From positions 1 to 64,000 of the forward strand of contig JAKZAN010000087.1 in assembly GCA_023053545.1 (NCBI GenBank): a DNA stretch of 64,000 nucleotides. The letters run 5' to 3'. The notes under the pieces are model-generated. The model did not search any database. It was not told the origin of the DNA and saw only the letters and a program-made list of their open reading frames with translations. Position numbers and translations under genes: made by a program. The DNA comes from Lepidurus packardi (Eukaryota; Arthropoda; Branchiopoda; Notostraca; Triopsidae). Of the stretch, positions 40,174 to 51,840 are shown one piece after another; within the stretch, counting starts at the first letter, position 1; every line of letters starts with the position of its first letter.

Positions 40174-40450
40174 GCTTGGACTATGTTCTGTATGCACCTC
40201 GAAATTCAATAGCTTCTAAATCCCGTAGAAAATTGTGATCCATACAAGTTGCAAACAAACATACACTAGCACATGCAAATCGAGAGCACCGGAGTCAGGC
40301 TCACCAAGTGCACCGACGAAAATACCATCAATAAGTACAGAGTGGGTCTGCCTACCAACCCTAATAACAGGGTCCATCAGTCTAGATAACAGACGAGCTG
40401 TCCTGTGGCTAGCAATTAACATTTGTATAAACTAACCTTACAAAAGCCAG

Positions 40451-41187
40451 ATGGAGTTGCTCCCCGTCGTCGCTGTCGGCGCCATCCTCGGTCTTGCTAA
40501 ATTTTTCAAGAAAACAGATCCCCAGTCAATGCCCTCGACCACTAGGATACCTAATCATTCCTAAAATGAGCTTCTTCCTGCAGACTCCGCAGGATAATAA
40601 CAGAAAAAATAATAATCCCACGTCTCTTCTGAGAGCTTGACAAACAGGCTAATCTAAGCGCACAACAACAATAAGCCGATAGGAAAGTCCCACGAGTCGC
40701 GCTTAGTCTCTCCCGTATTGAAGAACAGGCGCAAATCATAGAAAATTGCCATGAAGCAATATTTGAGGTCCAACCAAAATGACACGACGGCCTAGCTGGC
40801 TGTCTAGGAGGAACTTGACGAGCCCAGCATTCTCCGTATTCTGCAGAGGGCCTAGCTGTCCGGCCAATCCTTTAGATCCAAACAGAATATGTACATCAAA
40901 TCCTCGCCATAACCTATCACCATTCTGATTCTCATGCAAAACATCGTAGAAAAGCCTAATCATCGTAACATCGCAACAAACACAAGGTATTAGCAGAGTC
41001 TTCGAAGGACAGACACAAGCATCCGATCACTCTTTCCACTCTGGAACTGTTGCTGGACAGGAGCAGCGTACTGGCGCAGGACCCGCATTGCGATTTAGAA
41101 ATGGGTGCCTAGACCAACAAGATGAATGAGAGTCTGTAGATCAGCAGTGTTTCCGGGGAGCAGCAGAAATAAGCCCGGTATATGTGA
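40451..41187 (+). CDS. Small unknown protein with N-terminal membrane anchor, 231 aa
   Basis: Two exons; intron 40946-40986 (41 nt). The N-terminus MELLPVVAVGAILGLAKFFKK is a short hydrophobic anchor followed by Lys. The body is low complexity, Gln/Glu/Ser/Asn-rich with many TAA/TAG codons. The second exon is helical (HPITLSTLELLLDRSSVLA, MNESLEISSVSGE). A single N-terminal anchor with a cytosolic tail suits an outer-mitochondrial or ER tail protein, but no family is recognised. Stop TGA 41185-41187. Confidence 0.55.
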
Positions 41188-41628
41188 GTGGTATTTCTAT
41201 ATAATGTTCGGAAATTTGAGATTTATTTATAGCAAATTAAGTCTTGAAGATATGGTGTAAACGAATAGCCACAATTTGAGCGGAAGAACATTGGCATTTG
41301 AGGGTTGCTCTGGCAGGACATTTGGGATTGCTGTATCATAGGCAGCAGAATCTCGAACTCGCTGGCTAATCTGCCTATCCGAGTCGTGCCTGCGCTGTGG
41401 TTAGAGTATTGCAGACATAAAGACAGGCGGCTCCCAGGAATCAGATTAGGTTGATATGATACTAAACCCAGCAGATGGATGCTAGTTGATGAACAGCCGA
41501 CACACTGATATCTTCCAAACAGTGCAGACTTTTGCCTTTTAAGTCAAAAATACATACTACTCGGCCACAAGAAATAATAAAATATCTAAACAATTAACAC
41601 AATAAATAACCCTATAAACCTTTCTTCG
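41188..41628. other. Intergenic, no gene seen
   Basis: About 440 nt between two plus-strand genes. A weak tRNA-like T-arm (GCGAGTTCGAGATTCTGC on the minus strand near 41358) lacks the other arms. Nothing else recognised. Confidence 0.4.
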
Positions 41629-42939
41629 ATGTTGCCCTCCCAGCTTAAGGTCGCCACTCTCAACTTCGCCGGAATCAATAGCTCCCCCTTCGAGTACCAC
41701 GACGGCAGCTCCGAACTCCACGCTCTCAATCAGATCTTCATAAACAACATCCACAAAGAACCCCTTTGCCAGGTCGCCAATTTTAAATGGGACATGGGCC
41801 GGATTGACGTCGTCATAAAGAAATAGCGCTACTCTCCTCTCTATCAGAGAAATGTATGCGTTATCCAGGGCAAACTCCTAAGCGAGGCAGAGTACCACGT
41901 GATATGGAAGTACACCTTTGGCAAAGCTGTGCATATGCTCAGTAAAAATCCTCCCAGTCCCCACAACGTGGAAGTAACATACAAGTTTGACTGGCTCGTC
42001 TACCTCTCTATCCTCATGTATGTGTATGGCGAGGACGAGTTCCGACTGGATAGAATTAAATAGTATGATCCCTCTAAATTCCAAGTGTTCCTGAACGAAT
42101 GGCACTCTCGACCCTACCTCAAGGAACATACCAAGATTGCCGACATGCGAGCCTATATGGTCAAGAAATAATTGGACATACTTTTCGTGCAGGAAGCAGT
42201 TCCCTCCATCAATTGGAGCGTCTTCATCCCGCCAGCCTACAAATACCTCATCGGCGAAGAAGGCTCTGCTATTTTCTACAAAAAACAATTTCTCAGCATT
42301 GACCAGGACGAATAGTTTGCAAAAGAGTTCGGGCCCAAACTCAACTTTAACCACGATACTGTATGGCTCAAGTGCAATAAGGCCAAAATCCTACTACTTT
42401 CTATTCACCTGACATCAAAGCCCCATCGAGTCTAACAGCTCAAAAGAGTATAGGACGAGCTTAGCAGACTCAACAGCATCTTTCCCGAACTTACCATCAT
42501 AGCAGGTCTGGACGCCAATCAGGAGGTGGACAAGTTTGGTGTTTTCGATGTTTACCCCTGTCACAAGAACGAGATCACTACTGCCAAAAAGCGGACATTC
42601 ATGCAAGCTCAGTTTCATAAGTCTGATATGCTGGTATAAGACGCTAAAGATTACATCGTTTCAAACAAGAAAATGGCTGATGGAAAGGTGGAGACGATTA
42701 GAATGAGCTCTTGTCAAGGAAACTTGATCCCGAACATCATACACCCGTTTGATCATTTCGTGGTGTCTGTAGGGGTGGAGTGCGAGGTGGAGGAAGGCAA
42801 GTCGGAGAATGAAAGTCCTGTGCTGGACCAAGTCATATCTGGAGCACAAACCCTTGTATAGCAAGAAGAATGTGAGGTGGGGAATAACGACAGTATCTTG
42901 ATAAACATCTTAAGGGAGGAAATATCGCGGGCTCTTTGA
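41629..42939 (+). CDS. Endonuclease/exonuclease/phosphatase-fold protein
   Basis: Single exon, 436 residues, with many in-frame TAA/TAG codons. The start LKVATLNFAGIN is the first EEP strand with the metal-site Asn. DILFVQEAVPS supplies the catalytic metal-binding Glu region, ILLLSIHLTSKPH the His region, and ELTIIAGLDANQE the GDxN-like motif. Near the end IHPFDHFVVSVGVE gives the terminal SDHxxV-like His (here FDHF). These features match DNase I-like/inositol phosphatase/deadenylase folds. The GLDAN and FDH variants make the exact substrate uncertain: RNA, DNA or phosphoinositide. The C-terminal 50 residues are acidic. Stop TGA 42937-42939. Confidence 0.75.
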
Positions 42940-43188
42940 TTCCAGCAGCTTGTCCATGTTTTTCTATTAATCAAGTCTTCTTGTTTTGTTCTTCTGGCTG
43001 CACATGCCCTACTCACTCCACCTTTGCTGTTTTTCAACTAAATATAGCTCATAACTTTCTCCAATGATGTTCAAATCCCAGAAAGGGTGTGTAATTATAA
43101 ATTTAAATCGTCAATTCCCTCCATCTTGGCGACGCCTCCGATAACCATCCCTCCTCCTCTTTCCCACACCTACTCAGATTCATTTCCC

Positions 43189-43557
43189 ATGATGCGTCTA
43201 GTCATCAGATAATCATAGCACCAACAGGATTTTGCCATGCTTGAGTTCAGAGGAGAGTTTGAATCCGATGGCTCCACCAGGGAGGCAGTCAACCTGGGTT
43301 CCCTCATTCCCCTGGGCCCTGATAAATACATGCTCCAGATCGGTATCATCGATCTGGTGGGGACTGCCCTCCCGATGGCCCAGCCTTTGGCGGTGACGAC
43401 CATGCTCGAAGTGAGCGGGGGATAAAAACATCTAGTAGTGGTGGGGTATGCCAAAATGAAGATACTGTTCGACAAAAGACCCATTCCTATAATGTAGAGA
43501 GCAGCTAAAGACAACAACGCAGCAGAAGGGCACATGACGCTGTTCACTAAGAAATGA
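43189..43557 (+). CDS. CTF8: Ctf8-like RFC accessory subunit
   Basis: Single exon, 122 residues, two adjacent ATGs. The layout follows Ctf8: FAMLEFRGEFES (first strand, family W.lIElqGe), LGSLIPLGPDKYMLQIGI (LG.L...g.p.L.IG.h.L.G), LDLVGTALPMAQPLAV, and the C-terminal VVVGYAKMKILFDKRPIP, equivalent to y.V..iirkKIvFk.RPkPi. Ctf8 joins Dcc1 and Ctf18 in the alternative clamp loader needed for sister-chromatid cohesion. Length agrees with the family. Stop TGA 43555-43557. Its presence in the same window as MCM6 is coincidental as far as I can see. Confidence 0.78.
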
Positions 43558-43755
43558 GGACACTCCTATTGGTTAGGAAATGGGACCTGAAATTTGGTAG
43601 TCTGATCAACTATCTCTTAGCACTTTTTAATGCCTTGAATATATAATCTATTTGTTAAATCCAAGGGTAAAGCAAAAAGATATCCCGAAGCCAGTTAGAT
43701 ACAGAAAGCGTCCGAAGGCATGTAGAAAAATAAGGATAGGCCCAAAGACGGTCCC

Positions 43756-45743
43756 ATGAATAAGAAGCAACTCCTCAAGTCGTTCCTCGACTCCACCCCC
43801 ACCAAGGTCGGCGACAAAAAGACTACTGCTGACACCCTGGAGTTCTGTAAGCACCTTCACACCTTCATCATTCCATCCATCTATCGGGAGTCTCAGACGA
43901 GGAAGTGCTCGAAGAACGGAGGGACTGCGGCGTGTGCTTCCAGTCTGTGGGAGACTCTGCAAACAAGTGGTAACTAACATAGCAACACCCCATCAATGAT
44001 CTCATTCGCAATTACGATAAAAAATCTAACCAAGATGCAGTGGTTTTTGTGACTTTAAATGCTGCAAATAGCACCTTCGCAAAAGACGCAAGAACAAGGG
44101 CAAGTTCGAACGCATATGCGACAACTGCGAAGACAAATATCTTTTCGACATCTATATGAACAACGAAATGAAGGCGGAAGAGGCACTCGCAGTCCAGGAA
44201 GAAATTACCAACCTCAAGTATCAGGATGCCCAGGAGACTTACAGGACAAAAGCAGCCACACTCGATGCGCTGGCAGCCAAAGACCAGAGAATCCACACCT
44301 AAAACACAGGCACAATAGCTCGCCTTCGATTAGAAGAGAGTCACCTAGTCGAACAGATGGAACAAATATAGAAAGATATTCTTTGCAAAGAGACCTCAGT
44401 CGAAGAGGCAGCTTCGAAGCTAAGGCTACTCGATACCAATATAGAACGAATATATGCCGAAATGTAACAACTTTCCAGGATTTATTGTTCTACAAATTCA
44501 GGCAGGATAAAAACTAGAAGCTCACATTGATGCTTCTGCGGCACCAGAAAGAGGCTGTAGGGTTCAAACTGCAGATACAGAACGCAGTGGAATCACTCAA
44601 GAAGCATAGAGCCTAGGTCAAAACTATATAGAAGGAAACACCATCAGAGGGCTAGACTGAAGTGATCGAAGACAAGAGTGAGTAGCAGAGAATGAAGACA
44701 GAAGATGAAGCCAAGAAGAGATAGTTAGAAGCAGAGGTAGCCAGACTAGAGCAAGAGAGAAACAAGATGGAGGGGCTGGTGAAGCAGGAAAGATTGAAAA
44801 GATAGTCTTAAGAAATAGCAAGGAAAGAGATGGAAGAGCGTATGAAGAAAGAGGAAGAGAGAATCCTGAGGGAGAAGGAAGAATCGTAAAGGAGGAAGAG
44901 TGAATAGGCGTAGAGATCAAGGAAAGAGGAGGAGAGAGAAATGCAGATGCAGGCATAGAGATAGAGGGAAGAGGCAGAAAGAATAAAGAAGGCAGCGGCA
45001 TAACAGTTAGAGCGAGAGAAGCTGGAGTCGATCAAACAGGCAGAAGGAAGGAGAATCCAATAATAGAAGGAACGGGCAGATAAAAAAATAGCAGAGGACA
45101 AGAAGAAGAATGAAGGACCAGCCGAGATAGAGGACGCCATCCTCTCCAAGGTTAACCTCAACGATCCCAATCTAACCTACAACGAATTGCTAGATCTATC
45201 AGGGACTTTGCCCTACTCCCTGCAGTATTACTCTGAAGTGTTCAATATCTACCTCAAGACATACAAGGAGTTCAAGAAGGTGCAGGACAAGTACAGCGAA
45301 AAGGAGTCCAGGAAATCGCAAGAATTAGGGAAATTTCCCAGCAGCGATGTCCGCAAATCTGAGAAAGTGGTCACGTTGCAAAAGAGAGTGTAGCAGCTTG
45401 AAAAGGATAATAAGGAGCTGTCGAAGAAATTCGAGGACCTGGAAAGATAGTTCGAGGATTTCTAGAAGCTAGCCAAAACCTATCCCCCTCCTGTCGAAGA
45501 AGACTACAAAACTATGTAAACCCCCTTCTTGTTGATCTTTTTGTTTGGATATGATGTGTCGGTAGGCTGAAAGAGCGAGAGAAAGTCGACAAACAAGTAG
45601 ATTTGCTGGAGAAGCGAAAACAGGAACTACTGCGTGCCACTGACAGGAAGGAGAGGGAGATCGAAGACGAGTACAACGAGTGGGAAATCCGGCAGCTCAA
45701 CAAACCCAAGCCTCCGCCCAAGGAGGATTGTTCCATATTCTGA
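43756..45743 (+). CDS. FYVE/RING-like zinc finger with long coiled coil
   Basis: Five exons; introns 43847-43896, 43970-44040, 44464-44501 and 45516-45565; 592 residues, exact codon count. The finger lies at about residues 45-95: CGVCFQS, then across intron 2 KCGFCDFKCCKYHLRKRRKN and ICDNCEDKYL. Its Cys pairs and central basic patch RKRRK resemble FYVE-type or FYVE-related fingers, which bind PI3P; the classic WxxD and RHHCR boxes are not exact. The remaining 480 residues are an almost continuous charged coiled coil rich in TAA/TAG-coded Glu. It is broken by one folded insert (LSGTLPYSLQYYSEVFNIYL). Such proteins tether vesicles or act in ciliary transition zones; the role here is inferred. 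Stop TGA 45741-45743. Confidence 0.75.
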
Positions 45744-45873
45744 GATGCAGCTATTTAACAAATATTTGCGGGTTTCATGACGGGTGCCTAGTTTAGTACG
45801 ACTACAAAGGATACGGAAATCGGGTTAGTCAAAGTTTACAAAATAATCACTGGCGGGTGATGAGCTTCAGGGC

Positions 45874-46281
45874 TCATTTATTTCTGGTCTCCATGGTTTT
45901 CGCGAACTTCAGGAGGTCTTCGCTGCTCAGGTTCTTCTGCAGCCGAGGGAAATACATTTCGATTTACTCTTTGCTTCTCTGCGCACATACGGTCAATCAT
46001 TAGAGAATACGTGGATTAGAGAAGAAATATTGTACGAGTCCCAGATTCCAGGCCTGGATGAGGTCCTTCTCGAGGTGCGCCTCTTTCGTAATGCTGTGGA
46101 TCGTTTGTTATATGGCTCTGGCAGCCTCGGGGTTCGATGTCTTTTTGAACTTAGAGAGGTAGTCGAGGAACTTACGGGAACACTCCTTGCCTTCCTGGAC
46201 ACCCTCCTTTTCAAGGGTAAAGTAGGCCATTGCTAGACTGATGGGTACCTTCTTGGTCGCATTCTTATTCTCTTCTTGCAT
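45874..46281 (-). CDS. RPB4/RPC9-like small helical protein
   Basis: Two exons; intron 45979-46035 (57 nt); 116 residues. The sequence order matches the RPB4/RPC9 (CRCP) HRDC-like fold: PISLAMAYFTLEKEG at the start, RKFLDYLSKFKKTSNPEAAR in the middle, and KEQIEMYFPRLQKNLSSED near the end. The last block recalls the family's EEaKaLIPSL...fsdeeL. RPB4 and RPC9 form the stalk of RNA polymerases II and III. No other subunit-specific residue is clear, so the call is tentative. Stop TGA 45874-45876. Confidence 0.42.
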
Positions 46282-46445
46282 GGGGAGTGGCTATTTGGAG
46301 GACACGGAATGTATAAAGTATCCTTTGATCGATAGAGGAGTGTTGTGTGCTCTTTTAAGTCAATACTTTAGTGATTATGGTAAGCCTATAAAAAAGAGAG
46401 AGTTGTCGCTTTTGAATCACCTATAATTCTAATCACAGGAGTAAT

Positions 46446-48098
46446 ATGCGAAATACCAAGCACGACAACAGGCAGTGTTTCGACTTGGAGAAATCCATGG
46501 TCACTGAGACCCAGCTAATACCCTTGTCCGATGTCTAGATGTCCAAAAACGACAATACACATGAGTTTGAACAGTCTATAGGATTTTCCGAGAAAATTCC
46601 TCTCCTCAATGCTCAGCAACTCATCAACCAATAATTCCAAAAAGACCTCATTTGCTACAAAAACGCTTATTCCTCTAAACAACTGCAGTCGTCCTCAAAA
46701 TAGTAACCCAAGACATCGAGTATACAGCCTCAACGTTCAAAGCCTCAGACAGTAGAAAATCCAAGAAGTCACAAGGATAGGGTTCTCGGGCCCGAACAAA
46801 CCCCCAAGTCAGAGAAGCCCAGATCCAAGAATCCATTCCTGAAGAGAGATCACTAGCAGGATAACTGCAGCGATATTAGTTACGAGAGGGAAGCTAATGA
46901 ATTTTTAGCAGTTAACCTTAGCAAGAAATATCAGAATAACGACTATGATTTTGAAGAGTCCAAAAATGAGTTCCTTGTGGTCACTAAAGATGAAGTGTTC
47001 AAGCCCTCCAAATGGGGCAAGTCTAAGAACACCATCAAGAATGCCTATGCAACCTCTTTCGAAACCAAAAAGGGTTCTGAACCATAAATAGTGAGTACCC
47101 AGACTAAACTACCCAGTATTCATAAAGAGAGTCCCAAGTCCAGAGACAGTCCTCTCACCGCAAACGACAACCAAAATAGAAACAGTAGTAATTAGCAGGC
47201 GCCATCAAGCAAGTGGCGCGTATCAAAGGAGAGTATGAAAGGAGGTGAGAGTGGGAAGATAGCAAAGGAGGAACTACCCCAAGTCATGGCAGCGCCAGGT
47301 AAATGGAGTAAGCCGAACTCAAATCTCAATAATGGGACTAAAAATAGTATATCACAGTTATCGACAAGCTTAGCCCAGGGGATTGAAGGCAAGGCTGTTT
47401 CAAAGTGGGAAAAGCCTGTCAAGAAGACAGAAAATAACTCTCTAAGTTACTCTACTAAGAATGACTCATTCGCTAATATCTAAATGGGGGCCGAAACATG
47501 CAGCCAAGTTATTAGTGATTCTTAGGTAAACCCTTGCAAATACGAGGGCGATGACTTGGAAGGCTGGAAAATCAAGAAATAGCAACATCACAACTTGCCG
47601 GAGGTACATTCTGAGGTTTAGTCCGAGACAAATGCATCATTGTATGAGACTCATAAATCTAGAGTCGAGCCTCACGACAAGGATGCCGAGGAGCTTGCAG
47701 ACTAATACGAGGAAGACTAGGATGAGGAGGAATAGTAAGATGAAGAAGAAGAAGAAGATTCCTAATCAGAAGAAAAGGATTAAGAATAGTAATAGGAATA
47801 AGAAGAAGAGGAGGAGGAGGAGGAAGAAGAAGAAGAAGAAGAGGAGGAAGAAGAGGAGGAAGAGGAAGAGGAGGAGGAGGAGGAGGAAGAGTAAGGAGAA
47901 GATGAAGAGATATAGTAGTAGGAAGAGGAGGAGGAAGATCCTGAAGGTGAGTCGCATGTGGTGGAGTCTTCGAGTAGAGTGAATGGGACGAAGGAAGAGA
48001 GCTACCATTTGTCGAATTACTTGGCGAGCGCGAAAGAGTAGGAGGAGTGGAGTAAGGCACAGGATGTGCTGAAAGGACTGTCGAATTTATTGAAGTGA
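46446..48098 (+). CDS. Glu-rich acidic protein with four SKW-type repeats
   Basis: Single exon, 550 residues. The N-terminal 200 residues are Ser/Lys/Asn-rich and probably disordered. Four short repeats follow: PSKWGKSK, SSKWRVSKE, PGKWSKPNS and VSKWEKPVK, spaced 60-100 residues apart. From about 47700 to 47940 the protein is an almost pure Glu tract encoded by GAA, GAG, TAA and TAG together. A normal-complexity tail ends VLKGLSNLLK before TGA 48096-48098. Mixed use of TAA/TAG with GAA/GAG inside the poly-Glu run is itself evidence for the Glu reassignment. Trp-Lys repeats with acidic tails occur in nucleolar and chromatin proteins; no family is recognised. Confidence 0.68.
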
Positions 48099-48296
48099 TG
48101 AAGGAAGGTAGCTGGTGGTTGGGAACGATAGCTTGGAGTAATCTAAATGGAGTGGGAGACTGGATGCAAATTCTATCGAGATATTAACTATACTTATTAA
48201 CTGCACAATATTTTAACCGAATCTCTGCTCTGTCGGCAAAGAGTATTGTTTATATTCATAGTTAACATACGCAGTACTCGTCTATACATATTCTAC

Positions 48297-49843
48297 ATGC
48301 AATAATAACTCGTCTGTCACAAAATCAAGGATGGCCTCTATCTCGGAAACTTCAGATCCGCATAGGTACACCCCCTCCCACCCATCCCCTCCCTTTAGTC
48401 TATTCTCAGGATCTCGAGTTTCTCCTCACCAATAAGTTTGGCTACGTAGTCAACTGCACTGCCGAAGTCCCCAACTACTTTCAAAAGGCAGAAGCACTCC
48501 ACTACTACAAACTCAAATACGAGAAGACCAAACCCCATCGCCTCTGGGGTGACTCATATAAGAAACTCATCAAGTTCTCTGACTTCATGGACTCAGCCTA
48601 GTAAAGTGCAGAGTGCTGTCTTGTACATTCTTTCCAAGGCAACAACCGCTGTGTGGCAGTCGTGGCAGCCTATCTCATGCGCCGCTTTTGCTGGACCTTC
48701 CATAAGACTCTAGATTTCCTGCAGTCCAAGAAAATTGAAATCAAACTATCACAGAGTTACCATAGTGAGCTACTTGAACTAGAGGAAGCACTTTCCTCAC
48801 AACACCCTCTTTCGCATTCCTGGAAGATCCCCTATCTATCATAGGAATAGCGCACCGTCTCCAACACATATCTAAATACCCTCTACAATAAGCATACTGC
48901 GCCCAAGGCAGCAGAAGACACCACAGCTGAAGAGAGAAAAATACAGTGGAGAGATTTGATCGAGAAAAAGGCTAGGAAGGCTAGGGAAGAGCAAAACGCC
49001 ACGACGAAGCCCCGTGACACCCGCAACTCAGCAGATCCACCTGAAAACTCAATGCAGAAAAGTATTAGCAAGAAAACCATGAAGGATGCAGTTACGATCG
49101 TGAAGCCCAACTCTCTCCAATAAAGCAAGGCAGTCAAAAATAAGGCATAATCAGACCTATTGTCGAAAATCATCAGGAAGAAACTGAAGGACTCAGGTGA
49201 AAAGGTAGAGTAGAAGCAATAGCCGGGGTCAAGCGAGATCACGCAAAACAAGGTTGTACCGGTCTACAATCTGACAGTCAATAACTACATTAATCCAAGC
49301 ATCAACTTCTATTCGAAGGCGCAATAAGGCAGGAACACCTAGTTATCAAAAAAGGAGGAGCCTGAAGTGCAACAAGCAGCCTTTGCGAAGATAGCGAGGC
49401 CGGCGAGTGGGGACCGTAAAAAGAGATATACAGATTCGAGTAACGCCAAACCTAACGTGTCATAAATCAAGAAGAGAGACAACACTGTCAGTAAAGACAA
49501 TGAGACCTTCATCTAACAGTTCGAATCGAACAACAACAAGATCAGTAGAACATTTTCGCAGAAATAGCACCGTCCTCTGACACTGAAGGAGAAGCAGAAA
49601 ACAACCAACGTCTCGACCAGCCTTATGAAGAACTTGATTTCCATCCAGCAAGAAATCAAGAAGAAGAACTCCAAGAAAACCGAGAGTAGACTCGAGCAAA
49701 ACCCCATCAACTATAAGTCTCATAACGTAGAAAAAACTGAACGGTTACGTCTGGACTCGCCCAAGCCTCTGGTGCCGTTTGCAGAAGCGGGTGCTGGACG
49801 GAAAATCGAGAAGAGCATGAGCTTCTAAAACAAGAAGAAGTGA
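48297..49843 (+). CDS. Catalytically dead dual-specificity phosphatase-like protein (STYX type)
   Basis: Two exons; intron 48366-48409 (44 nt); 500 residues. Exon 1 contributes KIKDGLYLGNFRSA and exon 2 FGYVVNCTAEVPNYF, which together are the DSP N-terminal signature. The active-site loop reads VHSFQGNNR (residues 95-103). The usual Cys of HCx5R is Ser97 (codon TCT 48629-48631) while Arg103 is kept. The following VAVVAAYLMRRF helix is typical of DSPs. A Cys-to-Ser change abolishes catalysis but keeps phosphopeptide binding, as in STYX. The remaining 340 residues are basic, Lys/Gln/Asn-rich with no fold I recognise. Expected role: phospho-dependent scaffold. Stop TGA 49841-49843. Confidence 0.82.
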
Positions 49844-49924
49844 AGAGAGCACAATTGCTAGTCTCTGTATTTTTCCATGTCAATTCATCTTTAACTTAAT
49901 AATAATACTTTGAGATCTATCAAA

Positions 49925-50712
49925 ATGCTAAGACTTGCGTCCAGAGTGTCTCGTGCAGCCTTTTCTCAAACCTCTCCGCCTCCCAATAACAATACTCCCC
50001 CTCCGAAACTTACACCCCAGGAAGAAATATCCAGAATTCTTCTCAAGGTTTATAACAAAAATACCACAGGCGAGACTATCAAGGAAATCGCCAACCCTCT
50101 TTTGCATACTCGCTACAGCCAGAATGCCCTTGACGCTATCAAGAATAACAACCTGATGCTCTTCACAGGCATGTGTTGCGTGACAGCCTTCACCTACTAC
50201 GTAGCAGGACCTCTCTGGGCATCCGCACCAGCTCTCTACAGTCTGCAGAGGTTCATGCGTCATCAATCGACACTCAACTAGTTCAAAAATGTAGTCTACA
50301 AAATCAGCGTCCTCGATGTACACTCTCATCATTCCACCTGGCTCGATCCTTACGATTTTATTATTTTTACGTCCTTTGCGCTTTTGTAATTTTAATGGCT
50401 TACCAACTATGCTGACACACTTAACAAGGACAGCCTGAAACAGTGGAACTCCAATACATCGACAAACGCGTAAAGCCCATCAAAGTCAAGGATATAAGCC
50501 TCACCTCCAAGGAAAACCCAGTCAAGTTCTCAATGAAACGCGACGGCAGCATGTACATAAACATCGTGTTCGATGGGTCTGAGAACAACAGGACTCGGGT
50601 ACTCCTTGACCCACAGCTGACAACAGTGACGAACATATTTGCACTCAAGGATATATTGCTGAACAAGGGAGCAAATCTGAAGGAGTACACCATAAGAGGG
50701 AGCGCCAAGTGA
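49925..50712 (+). CDS. Mitochondrial-type membrane protein (TMEM186/223-like layout), unknown
   Basis: Two exons; intron 50318-50433 (116 nt); 223 residues. The N-terminus MLRLASRVSRAAFSQTSPPP is a good mitochondrial presequence: Arg, Ser and Ala but no acids. A hydrophobic hairpin follows (MLFTGMCCVTAFTYYVAGPLW, ASAPALYSLQRFM). The soluble C-terminal half (VYKISVLDPETVELQYIDK, SMKRDGSMYINIVFDG) is beta-rich. This order, presequence-hairpin-beta domain, is seen in inner-membrane assembly factors such as TMEM186 and TMEM223, but I do not recognise family-specific residues. The intron was placed to join LD and PETVEL in frame. Stop TGA 50710-50712. Confidence 0.6.
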
Positions 50713-51840
50713 GTTCAAACAGCTTATTCGAGAAGAGTTGTATTGAGTGATGCGTGGGTGACTATGTAGATCTTTAAATAACTAAAGATCGTATTCCTAA
50801 TTTTTATAAATGGTCCAAGTCTCGACGTTAGGAGACGTGTTTCGTATGAGGCAGAATAGCGTAATGTAGCCTTATCTGTGAGGATGGCAGCATAGGGTTG
50901 GAGAGAGTCACTCCTACATCCTCGAAGGAGGGGACTGGGATGCAGTTTACCTTAGCAGATCGGAGATGAATATGATTTATGGGGGTAATTCAAAGAGATC
51001 ATAGGATCGCAGATATATCTCTGGCGACAGTTACTATCAGTTTGTTAGAATCAATGAGTACCGTTCTGCACTAGTTCGATACAAACAGCTTAGATTATAC
51101 ACTACTCTTTAATACTTATTATTATATAGCAGCTCCTTCGGACCCTTTCTGATCGGGCTTTCTGATGCCCACCCCGTCCTGCCCTCTACGTGCTTCATCC
51201 GTGCCCATGCCCAGCATTTAATTTACGAAATTCATTCCTAAAGTGGGAATCAGCATTTGCAAATTATGTGGAACAAATATAGAGGGAGGCTGGCGAAGAA
51301 GCATGGAACGGAAGGGAAGGAGAGGGATGTGGGTGGGCGGGTGCGAGGAAGCAGAGGGTCATTAGTATGGGGTGTGGATAATTAATAATTAGTATATAGG
51401 GTAGGGTGGATAATGGAAATTGGTAAATGGAGGGAGAAGTGTTGGAGGAGAGTGATTATTGTAGTTTCGTTAGGAAGAGAATAGAGTTTAATTAAACTGA
51501 GGATTGGGCGAGGCAGTGTCTAGGGATAGGTTTAATTAAGGGAAATAGGTATAGTGTACTGTCGCCTTAATTAATAGGAGGCACCCTTAATTAAAGTGGC
51601 AATGTTCTTGGTCGGCTGCACTCCCGGCACGCCTATCCTATAATGGTTAGCCCTACTGCCAGCGACCCCTATTTTAACTAAAAATTGCGAATATAATAAT
51701 ATTTAAAGCCACCCTCCCCTCGCTCGACCCCTCCCACCCCTTAATAGCCACAACCCTCGTCCGACCCTCACAATTATAATCATTTAATTAAAATATTTCC
51801 TAAACTCTTTCTCTTCAGCAACTTTTGCATTTTCCCAAAT
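50713..51840. other. Long upstream region of histone H3
   Basis: About 1.1 kb without a gene. The proximal 350 nt hold five TTAATTAA palindromes (see separate entry). The distal part (50760-51280) has no TGA-free coding-like frame and no recognised RNA. Confidence 0.5.
51488..51791. promoter_or_regulatory. Cluster of five TTAATTAA palindromes before histone H3
   Basis: Exact TTAATTAA occurs at 51488-51495, 51532-51539, 51567-51574, 51587-51594 and 51784-51791, the last 50 nt before the H3 ATG. Flanks differ, so this is a repeated short motif, not a duplicated block. By position it is a likely promoter element for replication-linked or high-level H3 expression. Confidence 0.6.

Noticed and set aside
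41330-41420. tRNA gene on the minus strand
   Set aside because: Only a T-arm-like segment is present; no matching acceptor, D or anticodon arms. No other tRNA was found in the spacers.
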